From contig CM020619.1 in assembly GCA_009829735.1 (NCBI GenBank), forward strand, positions 21,495,598 to 21,559,597: DNA of 64,000 bases, written 5' to 3'. Source of the stretch: Pyropia yezoensis. Lineage: Eukaryota; Rhodophyta; Bangiophyceae; Bangiales; Bangiaceae. A model generated the notes under the pieces. That model was not told where the DNA came from, did not search any database, and was given only the letters and a program-made list of their open reading frames with translations. Shown here piece after piece: positions 8,610-17,797 of this stretch; within the stretch, counting starts at the first letter, position 1; the number at the start of each line of letters is the position of its first letter. The position numbers and the translations under genes were made by a program.

Positions 8610-11600
8610 CGGAGGGACGGCAAGGCGGCCAGTGACGGTGTGTTGGTGCTGAGGGGGGGAAGGGCGCGTCTGGGAAGGGGGGGGGGGGACGTGGCGTAAG
8701 CGGCGCGCTGTCGGACTGCGACCTCTCGCGGGCACCATTGCCTGGGTGGTGGCGACCGGTGTCTGGTGCGCGTCCCCGCCGCGGCACGATGGACAAGGTC
8801 GGTTGAGGTCAAGGTGCCGGCAATGAGCGGCAACGGGCGGTGTAAAGACAGTTGCAGCAGCGGCAGGCGGTGGTGGGTGGGGAAAAGGGGTGGGCACTCT
8901 TGCTGTGCCCGCAGGGACGAACCGGTCGGCAGTACCAAGGCGGGAAGAGGAAAAAAAAAAAAGAAACGATTTCGGGGTGATAAGCCAACGATTCAGACGA
9001 CCTTGATACAGTACGGAAATTTAGTCCTACCTAGGTTTTTTCCTCCACCTCGACCCGTCTGCGTGTTCAATAGGAGGGATATAGCACTTCGAAAATCACG
9101 CCAGCATTTCCCCAGTGTATGTATTGAATTTTGTGCGCAACGGCTCCCGCTCTCACGTTGACATCCTGACCAGTGCTACGCGCCTTCTTCACAATCCTGC
9201 CCGCTGCCGTACGGCGGGATCCGCCCCCTGCCATCCTCGACCAGCGGCGACACGGCGGCGGGGCGCCCCAGCCGCTGCAACGCACGGGCGGCCTGGTCCT
9301 CCGTGCCCGTCAGCTCGGCGGCTCCACGCGGCGGCCTCCTCCCCGGCACAGCTCATCCCACGCGGCCGCCCCGGTCGCTGCTGACCTTGGCCGCGCCACG
9401 ATGCGTGCAAAAGGGCAGGCGCTCCTCCACGGCCCTGACCTGTCCACGTGGGTTGGCAGCCGGTTGGCAGCGCGCTGCCAACCCGTCACGCCCAGTGAAG
9501 AGCGGACTTTTGGGTCAGAATGGGTGCATCTTATTGGTTGAAGACCCTTGCAACACGCACAGCGAGAGGCGGAAAGACACCTGAAAGAGACACGGACAGG
9601 CACCTGGGTGCAGCCTGGCAAAGAGGAAGAAAGACAGCCATGCACCACCAGAAGCGCTATGAACTACTCATTTCTAAGCGCTTTTTTTTCTTCCTTTATC
9701 TCTGGTGCTTCACGATGCTTCATCGGGTGGCAAGCCAAGTGTCCGCAAGAAATCCATCTTGACTGGGCGTGCCGTAGTCCCCCTATTTCCGCTAGCGGGA
9801 ATATGTAGGGGCGACGAGATATACATGGTCGGGTCCACCCGCTGGGGAGGCGCCAGGGGAGACTTGTGGCGGTCCAGGAATGAGGGGGCCGCAGCAGAGT
9901 CGATCATCCTATTTTTCTCGCAACTCCTCGACGCGCGTGGTGGTTCCTCCCTCGCGAGAGGGGGCAGAGGGGGCGGTGGGGCAACGTCGTCGCCTCTGCG
10001 CCTGGGGACTCACCAGGAAGCGTGCAAGCGTGCGTGGGCCTGTGGCTGCGCGTCTACCTATCTATGCAAGGCGACAGCCCGTTGACCTGGTCGGCAGGTG
10101 GGACACCTCCCCCCCCCCCTCAGCAAGACCCCACGGCGCGTCTTTCCGCTTCTTGCGGCGCTTCACGCCCGAGTTGAATTGTGAAATAGGCGCAAAAGGA
10201 GGCCATTAGGGGGGCCACTCCCGTAGCAGTGGACCAATCGCCCGTCACCGCCAGGACCAGCAGGCCTCGCGCCGCCTACGGCTGGGATGTGTCTGCGGCA
10301 CGGCCCCCCCCCCCCGCCACGCGCGCTGGGAACAACAGACCCCTCTCCCGCCGACTGGACGCCTCGACAGCGACAAAAAATTCTGCGCCACCCGCGCGCG
10401 TCCGTGGCGCCCGTCGGGCACACCCCAGCCGCGCCACCCGCGTCCCGGTGGCGCTCCCCCCTTGCCCCCCCCCCCCCCCCCCCTTTTGCCGGGCGGCGGC
10501 GGCGGCAGCAGCGGCAGCGGCAGCGGTGGTGGCGGCGGCAGCAGCGGCAGTGGCGGCGAGGCGGGACGGCAGACCTGGGAGGTTGACGGCTGCGGGGGGG
10601 GGGTGGGCGTGGGGAGGTCACCTCCGCGGTGGGCACCGCCCCCCTCCCTCCCCCTGCGACGGTGGCCAACGGAGCGGATCCACGGCACAAGATGGACACG
10701 TGCGCTACGATAGGGGGGGGGAGGCGTAACCGGGAGGGCCCACCGCCCCGGCAAGGCGGCTCTGCCTTCTGGTCGGCCGCGCCGCGTACCTAGGCAGCAC
10801 GCCGACGGGGGGCGGGGGTGACGGGTGGAATTGGGGGGGGGGGGGGGGGGAGGGGGAGGCGGAGCGGGATGGGAGATGCCGCCGCCCTTTGGCGGCGCTC
10901 CCCCGCCGTGGTGACGCGTGCGCCGGGGGGGGGGGGGAGGCGGTAGGTGCCTGGCCGCCCCGCCCCTGCCCCGCAGGTGGTGGTGCCCCGGGGCGGCCGG
11001 TCGTGCCGCCACCGCCGCCCGGCGGCGGGGGGAGGCGCCGCCCCCCGCCCAGCGCGGGGGGTGCGTGGGCGATGGCCGCCGCCGGCCGAGGGGCTCGTGG
11101 CCGCCGTGCGCCCGCCCACCCCGCCCTCCCGTCCCCTCTCCCCCTCCCCAGCCTGGCCCTGGCAGCGGCGCACGGGGGTGTGCTGCTGCTGCGATGGTCT
11201 GAGGCGACGTCGGGTGGGCGGGCGGGCGGGCGGGTAGGGCAGGGCAGGGCAGGGGAGGGGAGGGGAGGGGAGGGGGGGTGGCCCCTCCCCTCCCACGTCC
11301 CACACGGCGTAATCGGCCACCGTGCGTGCGCGGTGGCAGCGAGGCCGCCGTCTGCTGCATGGCGGGCAAGGTGGCGGGCGAGGCGGGGTGGTAAGGGGGG
11401 GGGCGAAGGGGGGAGTGTTTGGGGGGGGGGGGGAGCGCCAGCCGCTGCGCGAGTGCCGCGTGCGCGGCCGCTCCAGGCGCGGGATCCATCCGGGAGGAGG
11501 GGGGGGGGGGGGCGGCTGGGTTTGCCGGGAGGGTGGCGGCGGCCTCGGCGGCTGCGGCGGCGACGGCGCTCGCCGGGCGGGTGGCCGTGGGGGCGCCCGG

Positions 11601-11945
11601 CGCCACGGCGGGGGAGGTTGTCGTGGTGGGGGAGGGGGGGCTGGTGCCGCCCCGCCTGTGAATCGGTGCCCCACGCCTCCCCCCCCTTCCCTACGCTAGC
11701 CCTTTGTATCTCGAGGGAGGGCTGTGCAGGCTTTGAGAGGAGGAGACGTGGCGGGGAGGCCGGGGGGTAGGGTGCGGGGAGGGGCCTGGCGATCGGTGCT
11801 GGGTGAGGCGGGCGGGAGGCCAGGGGGGGGGGGGGGGGGGGGTGGGGGGGGGGGGGGGGGGGGGGGTGGGGCGCTTAAGGGGGTGACCACGGATTGTCCG
11901 TGACGGCTCGTATCGCAGGGAGCCGCGGGTGGCGACGACGACGTC
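8610..11945. other. No supported gene; homopolymer-rich intergenic DNA
   Basis: The long open frames here on both strands are Pro/Gly/Arg/Ala translations of G and C runs and carry no recognisable domain. Notable content is an A run at 8949-8961, a C run near 10462-10483, GGC/AGC repeats at 10495-10560, and interrupted poly-G at 11822-11870. The stretch 9000-9900 has normal composition, but I see no gene in it. Confidence 0.6.
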
Positions 11946-12404
11946 ATGGACGGGGGAGGTGTAGGTGTAGGCGCGGCCGTTGCGGCCGCCGCTGCTGCCG
12001 CGCCGCCGGCGACGGTGCTGCCACCGCCCACCGCGGCGGTCGGGTCGACGATGGCGGCCTCGTCGGTGACGGTGCCCGCAGCCACGACGCCAACGACCAT
12101 GCCCTTTGGGGGTCCCAGCCGGGGCCCCGGCGGCGGCGCCGGTGGCGGCATGGGAGGCGGCGACGGTGGCGCCACGGGCGGCGGCGGAGGCAGCGGCCGT
12201 GGCGGCGGCGGCGGCGACAGCCTGCCGCCGCCGCCGCCCTTCTCCCTTGTGGCCGCCGACGCCGAGGCGGACGTGGACTTTTGTGGCCTCCTTGCCTGCT
12301 TTCGTGACTCGGAGGCGGCCTACCTGGCGCTCAAGTCCGCCACCGCCCTGGGCTTTCTCGGGCCCATTGGCGGCGACCGCGACGGGCGGGACGGGGGGGC
12401 GGCT

Positions 12405-12478
<74 letters not shown>

Positions 12479-13931
12479 CGGTGGCGGCGGTGATGGCGGT
12501 GGCGGCGGGCGGGGCGGGGGGGGCCACCCCGAGGTGCCCCTCTTCCCAGACAGCCTGTTTGGTGGCGGCGGCGGCTGTGGCGGGCGGGCGTCGCCGGGCA
12601 GCGGCGGGTGTGGCTCCCCCGGCAGCGGCCTGGCGTCGCTGCTCACCTCCCCGCTCAGCGGCTCGACGCCCTCCCCGCGGCCCGACGTGCTGTGCGCCAC
12701 CCCGCTGGCGGGGCTCCTCGGCTATGGCGCCCTCATTGGCGGTGGGACACCAACGGGGGGGGGTGGCGGCGGCGGCGGCGGCGGTGGTGGTGGCGGGGGG
12801 GGGGGGGTGGCCTGGGGCTGGCCCCCGACGGCGGCGGCGGCGCGGGTGGCTCGCCGGCGCCCCTCTGCCTCGCCCACCCCCTGGGCGGCGGCGGCGGTGG
12901 CATTGGCGGCAGCGTCGACGGCCTGACGTGGGACCCCTTTGCGCGGCCCGACCTGGCGCTCTCCACCTTTGACGCGCTCCTTGGCGCGGCGGCCCCCCCC
13001 GCCGCGGGCGTGCCACAGGGGGGGGGTGGGGGGGTGCCGGGGTGGGCGCCCCCCAGCCCCGTGGGGCTGACGCCCCCGCGCAGCAGCGACGGCTCGCCCG
13101 CAGGCACGGCCCCCACTGCCCCGGCACTGGCGGCGCGGCAGGCGGCGGCGGCAGTCGCTGCGGCGTCGGGAGCGGTGGCGGCGTCGGTGGGGCCCCTCGG
13201 GGGGGTCCCTTTGGGTGCTGCCATGGTGGGGCCCCTCGGCGGACCGCCCGCGTCTGCCGCGGCGGCAGCGGCGGCGGCGGCGGCGGCGGCAGCACCGGCG
13301 CCCCGCCGGTGGGAGGGGCGTGGCGGGCCGCTCGCGGCGCCGCCGCGGCGGCCGTCTATCCGGAGCCCCGCGGAAATGGCCGCCGCCGCGACCGCGGCGC
13401 CCACCAAGAGGCCGTCAGCGGCCGTCGCGTCGGCGGCCGCCCTGGTCTGCGCGCCCCCACGGGCCTCTGGCGCGGCGGTCCTCCCGCCCCCCCCCCCCCC
13501 CCCACGCGGGCGAGGCACGTCCACGGCGGCTCCCGCGGCCGCCCCCCCTGCCCTGGTCCCTGCCGCGGGGCTCACCAGCCGGCGCCCCCCCCCCCCCCCC
13601 CCCCCCCTCCTCCCCCAGGGGCGCGGGCGCCGCTGCCGCCGCCGCCCCCCCCCCGCCCCCTTCCAAGCGGCCCAAGGGCAACAAGACCACCCCCTCCCGC
13701 TTTTGTCACGTGTGCACCCGCGCCGCCGCGGCGGTGCGGACGGTGGTGTGTGGGAACATTGCGACGGGGGCGTGCCGCAAGGTGATTTGTGAAAAGTGTG
13801 CCGACGCGTATGGCTGGGCCGACGCTGCCGCCGCCATTGCCGCCGTCCCCGCGGCGGGCGGTGGGGGGGGCGGTGGGGGGGGTGCCGCCGGTGACGGCGG
13901 TGGTACCGGTGGCAGCGGGACTACAGGCGGT

Positions 13932-13963
<32 letters not shown>

Positions 13964-14437
13964 TGACGGCGGCGGCGGCGGTGGGGGGGCAGGTGCGGGT
14001 GGCGGCGTTGGGTGGACGTGCTCCCACTGCCAGGGGCGGTGCCCGGCCAAGGCGCAGTGCGCCACGTACCGGCGGATCAACCTGGCGAGAAAGGCCCGGG
14101 GGCGGAAGCGCAAGGCCGCCGGCGGTGGTGGGGCCGGCGGGGGTGGGGCCGGCGGGGGCGGCGGCGGCGGCGGCGGCGGCGGCCGCGGTGGGCCCCATCG
14201 CAAGGCCGCCCGCGGTGGCGGCGGTGGTGGCTCCCCGCTGCCGGCGGCGGCGGCGGCCGCGGGCGGCGCTGCCGCGGCGGCGGCGGCCGTTGCTGCCGTG
14301 GCGGCGGCGGGGGCTGTGGTGGGGGCGGGGGTCGGGGCGTACGGGGTGTCCCCCCCCGGCTCCCCGCTGGGCGACCTGGGCGCCGTCCTCGGCTTTGGGG
14401 GTCCCCCGCTGGGGGGGGCGGGGGCGTATGGCGGTGG

Positions 14438-14468
<31 letters not shown>

Positions 14469-14754
14469 GGCCGCTTTCCCGCCCCGCGGTGGGGGTTCGA
14501 GGGGGGGGGGCTGTGGGGCAAGGCGCCGCCGCAGCTGCTGCTGCTCGACACCCCCACCGACGCGGCCGCCGCGGCCGGCCTGTGCGCCCCGCCGCCCGCC
14601 CCCGCGGGGGGGACGGGGGGGGGCGGCCCGCGGCCGCGGACTGGGGTGACCGCCGCCGCTGGGCCGGTGGGTGACGGTGGCGGCGGCGGCGGCTCCGCCA
14701 CTGCCGCAGCCGCCGCCGCCTCCTCCCCCGTATCGGCGGTCGGCGGTGGGGGCA

Positions 14755-14819
<65 letters not shown>

Positions 14820-15068
14820 TGCCTCCCCCCCCCCCCCGTCCGTACACTGGGCGCGTGTGTGCCCACCGCGGCGGACGCGGCGGCGGCGGCGGCGGCGGCG
14901 GCGGCCGAGGTTGTGGCCGCGGCTGCCGCTGCCGACGCGACGTGCCTGCTGCTGGGCGCCGCCGATGATGGGGGCGAGTCGGCCTTCCCGCTCCTCCCGC
15001 TGGCCGACCTGCTGCCCGTGTCGCCCTATGCGGCGCCTCCGCCGCCGCCGCCGCCGACGGCGCCGTGA
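11946..15068 (+). CDS. zf-4CXXC_R1-type cysteine-rich protein with Gly/Ala tracts
   Basis: The ATG at 11946 has a good context (gtcATGg). The N-terminus has a conserved-looking block (VDFCGLLACFRDSEAAYLAL) and long Gly runs. Near 13700-14085 is a zinc-binding module: CHVC, VVCGNIATGACRKVICEKC, a Gly loop, then WTCSHCQGRC and AQCATYRRIN, the four-CXXC pattern of zf-4CXXC_R1 (CDCA7-like and plant nuclear proteins), followed by a basic RKARGRKRK nuclear signal. The C-terminus has Ala runs and ends at TGA 15066-15068. Coding moves from frame 3 to frame 2 at the G run near 12795 and back at the C runs near 13590-13610; a sequencing-length error or slippage is likely. If CDCA7-like, it would help maintain DNA methylation; that is inference. 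Confidence 0.6.
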
Positions 15069-15599
15069 CTCGTGCGGTTGCCGCACGCGGGTGGATGGGC
15101 GGGCGGGCGGGCGGGCGGGCGGGCTGGCTGTGGCGGGCGGGCTGTAGCGGGCCGCCACGGGCGACCGCCCCGCGCTTCTGCGTGGGCAGCTGGTGTTGTT
15201 GCTTTGGTGGGGAGCGGGCTGTCGCGATGGGGCGGCGGCGCGGGGCCTGGCCCCGCGCGGGTGGTCGGGAGACTTTGTGAGGGGGGGTGGGGGGGTGGTG
15301 GCTGACGACTTTTTAACTACTAAACGTTGTGTGTGTCTGTGTGTCGTGCAGGACATGCGCGGGGGAAAGGGAGACGAGGGAGGAAGGAGGTGGATGGGGA
15401 GGGTGCCCGCGGACACAGCCGCCGGGACTGCAGGACCCACCCACGTCCCGCCATGGCCAGATAGATCGTGGGGGGACGGGGAGATGGTGACCCGCTCGCC
15501 ACCGCGGGTCGGGCTCCTCGTACGCACAGCCGCCAACGGGGCTGCCGCGGCCGCCGGCCGGCACGCTCCGGCCGCTCGCCCGCCCTCTTCTTCGATAGG
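15069..15599. other. Intergenic spacer between convergent genes
   Basis: A GGGC tetranucleotide array lies at about 15095-15123, followed by G-rich sequence. The genes on either side converge, so 3' ends are expected here. I see no further gene. Confidence 0.5.
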
Positions 15600-16838
15600 C
15601 TACCGCCGCAGCAGGTCGAGCAGGCCCGGCAGCGTGCGCGACACGAGCCGCGGCGCCGACGCGGCGGCGGGCAGCACCCCCACCCGGCCGGGGGGCACGG
15701 CCAGGCGGGTGGCCAGCGCCGCCACGTCGGCGGGCAGGCGCCCAGCGGCGGCGGGAGCGTCCCCCCCCGCGCCGCCGTCTGGCCCGCCCGCCGCCCCGGC
15801 GGCGGCGGCGGCGGCGCCCCCGCCGCCGCTGCCGCCGTGCGCCGCCGCCCCCTCCTCCCGCGCCAGCACCCACAGCCGCCGCGGGGGCACCACCCCCCCC
15901 CCCCCACCCCCACCCCCACCCCCACCCCCACCCCCACCCGCCCCACCCCGCCAGCCGTGGTGCTGCCCCCCCCGGATGGCCGACCACACGTACGCACGGC
16001 CGTGGCGCTCGGCGGCGTGGTACTCGTCCCCCCCCGGCTGGACCAGCACCACCCCCGCCACCGCGTGGGCGGGCGCCATCTCGAGGTACCGCAGCACCGC
16101 GTCGGCGCCCGAGCCGTGGGCAATAACCAGCAGGCCGCCACCCGCCGGGGCCTCCCCTCCCACCTCCTCCCTCCCCCCTCCCCCTCCCCCTCCCGCTCCC
16201 CCTCCCCCCCCCCCCCCCCCGCCGTCGCCGACGTCACCCACTCTCCCGCTGCCGCCGCTGCTGCCGCCGCCGCCACCACCGTGGTGGTGGTGGTGGACGA
16301 GGCCATCGGCCTCCCCAGCCACCCCCACCCCCTTCTCCCACGCATCCGCGCCGTCCTCCTCCACCAAATGGCGGAGGTAGCCGAGCCACACCCGCTCCCA
16401 CCGTTTGCTGTTGGAAGCGTACGGGTCGGGCATCCCCGCCGCCACCGCCGCGGTGGCCACCAGCCCAGCCGCGGGGAGGGCGGCGGCCGCCCAGGCGTAC
16501 CACGCCCCGGCGGCACGCGCCGCCGCCGCTCCGCCGTGCGTGTGGATGTGGTCGGGGATGAGCAGGGCGCGGCGGTAGCGGGGGGGCGGCGCCGCCTCCT
16601 CTGCCGCCGCCGCCGCCGCCTCCCGAGACAGCGCCGCCGCCGTTGCCGCCGCCGCCGTCCCCGGCGGCGGGTGGGGGGGGAGGGGCGGCGGCGGAGGAGG
16701 GGGGGATGGCGCGGCCGACCCGCCGTCGCTGCGGCAGCGGGGAGGGGGGCGCCGACGGGAGCGGGGGGGCGATAGCCGTCGGGAGCGGGCGGCGGGGAGA
16801 GGGGGGTGGCCAAGGAGGAGTGGCGGGTGAAACGCCAT
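15600..16838 (-). CDS. RBBP9-like alpha/beta hydrolase fold protein, catalytic residues missing
   Basis: The first in-frame ATG is at 16838 and the stop at 15602-15600, about 412 codons. Family landmarks appear in order: RALLIPDHIHTHG, AWYAWAAAAL, GMPDPYASNSKRWERVWL, LLVIAHGSGADAVLRYLE, AGVVLVQPGGDEYHAAERHG, AYVWSAIR and RLWVLAREEG. This is the Ser_hydrolase (RBBP9/YdeN) family. The nucleophile elbow, G-H-S-x-G in the family, reads A-H-G-S-G, the acidic loop reads AREEGA, and the C-terminal histidine motif is replaced by PAAASAP. It may bind rather than hydrolyse its ligand. Poly-Gly inserts interrupt the fold at loops, one of them encoded by a CCCCCA hexamer array. Confidence 0.68.
   Translation of the reverse strand: MAFHPPLLLGHPPLPAARSRRLSPPRSRRRPPPRCRSDGGSAAPSPPPPPPPLPPHPPPGTAAAATAAALSREAAAAAAEEAAPPPRYRRALLIPDHIHTHGGAAAARAAGAWYAWAAAALPAAGLVATAAVAAGMPDPYASNSKRWERVWLGYLRHLVEEDGADAWEKGVGVAGEADGLVHHHHHGGGGGGSSGGSGRVGDVGDGGGGGGGGGAGGGGGGGREEVGGEAPAGGGLLVIAHGSGADAVLRYLEMAPAHAVAGVVLVQPGGDEYHAAERHGRAYVWSAIRGGQHHGWRGGAGGGGGGGGGGGGGGGVVPPRRLWVLAREEGAAAHGGSGGGGAAAAAAGAAGGPDGGAGGDAPAAAGRLPADVAALATRLAVPPGRVGVLPAAASAPRLVSRTLPGLLDLLRR
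15901..15937. repeat. CCCCCA hexamer array
   Basis: CCCCCA is repeated about six times, preceded by a long C run. On the other strand it is TGGGGG, a strong G-quadruplex former. It lies inside a Gly-encoding insert of the RBBP9-like gene. Confidence 0.7.
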
Positions 16839-17265
16839 GGCCTTGGGGGCGGCGCTGGCGGGCGGGGCGGGGGGGGGGAAAGGGGGGTTTGCCGGGGTGG
16901 TTGGAGACTTCACCGGCCGCCAGAGGGCGCGGGTGGCAATGGCCGTGGCCGACCGGCGCGGCGGGAAGCGGACAAGAAGGAGGAGGAAGCACGGGGGACA
17001 AGGTGGGAGCAGGAGGCTGCACGGTTACGGGGGGTGTGGTGTGGGAGGTCTCGGGGCGGGAGGAAGGAGCAGACTGTCGACGATGCTGTGGGCTGTGCCA
17101 AAAATCACTGTTGCTGGTTGACCAGAGCAGTCCGATGAGGTCGAAGTCAAGGTCAAGATCAAGATATGGAAACAAACTCTCAGCCATCCATTCAGCAGAT
17201 CAATCGCATGGTCAGAAGTCGTGAGGATAATATCAGCAAGATATCGCTTTCAGCAGGTGATCACT
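16839..17265. other. Spacer upstream of the hydrolase-like gene
   Basis: G-rich to about 17080, then normal composition with short GTCAAG/ATCAAG repeats at 17140-17165. It probably holds the promoter of the minus-strand hydrolase gene; no motif is clear enough to name. Confidence 0.4.
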
Positions 17266-17368
17266 CGTGTCTGGCAGGATGGTCGAAAATTCGAACCTGC
17301 GCTCGTGAAACGAAATTGATATCAAGAACGGTTCTAGTCAATCGCCTTAACCACTCGGCCACAGACAC
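17266..17368 (-). tRNA. tRNA-Ser(AGA) with two intervening sequences
   Basis: Read on the minus strand from 17368. Acceptor GTGTCTG (17368-17362) pairs with CAGACAC (17273-17267), followed by discriminator G (17266), as expected for serine. The D-arm is GCCGAGTGGTTAAGGC. The anticodon stem ATTGA/TCAAT (17342-17338, 17319-17315) encloses CT-AGA-A with anticodon at 17335-17333. An 11-nt intron (17331-17321) sits at the canonical 37/38 position. A long variable arm (TCGT-TTC-ACGA) marks a class II tRNA. The T stem GCAGG/CCTGC is perfect, but its loop is 17 nt instead of 7: TTCGAAT plus 10 extra bases within 17295-17279. Removing them restores a standard T-loop. No T run for polymerase III termination is evident just downstream. 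Confidence 0.85.
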
Positions 17369-17797
17369 TGGGGAACACGCTGTGGTCGAGCCGCCGCCCG
17401 CCCCCAACCTGACGACGCACCGCCTGCGGCGACCCGGGTGAAGGGGGCCCTTGCCGGGGTGTGGGCCCACACGAACCCCAGCGTGTTCCTCCCCCCCCCA
17501 CAGACCTGCCGGAAGGAAAGCGACGACGACCGCGGCGGTCCCCACACGCCGGGGCCGGCGGCGTGCCCGTAGCGGGGTGGCCACCGCGGGGGGCCACCGC
17601 GGGCACCCCCTCTGGACGACGACCGGCCGCCGTCGCGTAGACCCCGGCAGGCAGAGACGGCGCTGCCGCTCGCACCCCCCCCCCGCGTGCGCGGCGGTCA
17701 TTCATCCGTCGCCCACAAACGGCGGCCCGCATTGATGCCCACCCACCCCCACAGCCCTTTCCCCACCCACCCCTGCACCCCGTCCTCCTCACACCCG
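17369..17797. other. Spacer between tRNA-Ser and the TIMELESS-like gene
   Basis: GC-rich DNA with no recognisable gene. It lies 5' of the minus-strand tRNA and 3' of the minus-strand TIMELESS-like gene. Confidence 0.5.

Noticed and set aside
8949-8961. A run as a poly(A) tail of a retroposed transcript
   Set aside because: No gene-like sequence precedes it and no flanking duplication is visible.
10245-11606. Very long minus-strand open frame (about 450 codons)
   Set aside because: Its translation is Pro/Arg/Ala low complexity from G-rich DNA with no domain; equally long frames exist on the other strand.
13572-15536. Minus-strand open frame over the zf-4CXXC gene
   Set aside because: It is the mirror of the Cys-containing + strand gene; only the + frame shows a zinc-binding pattern.
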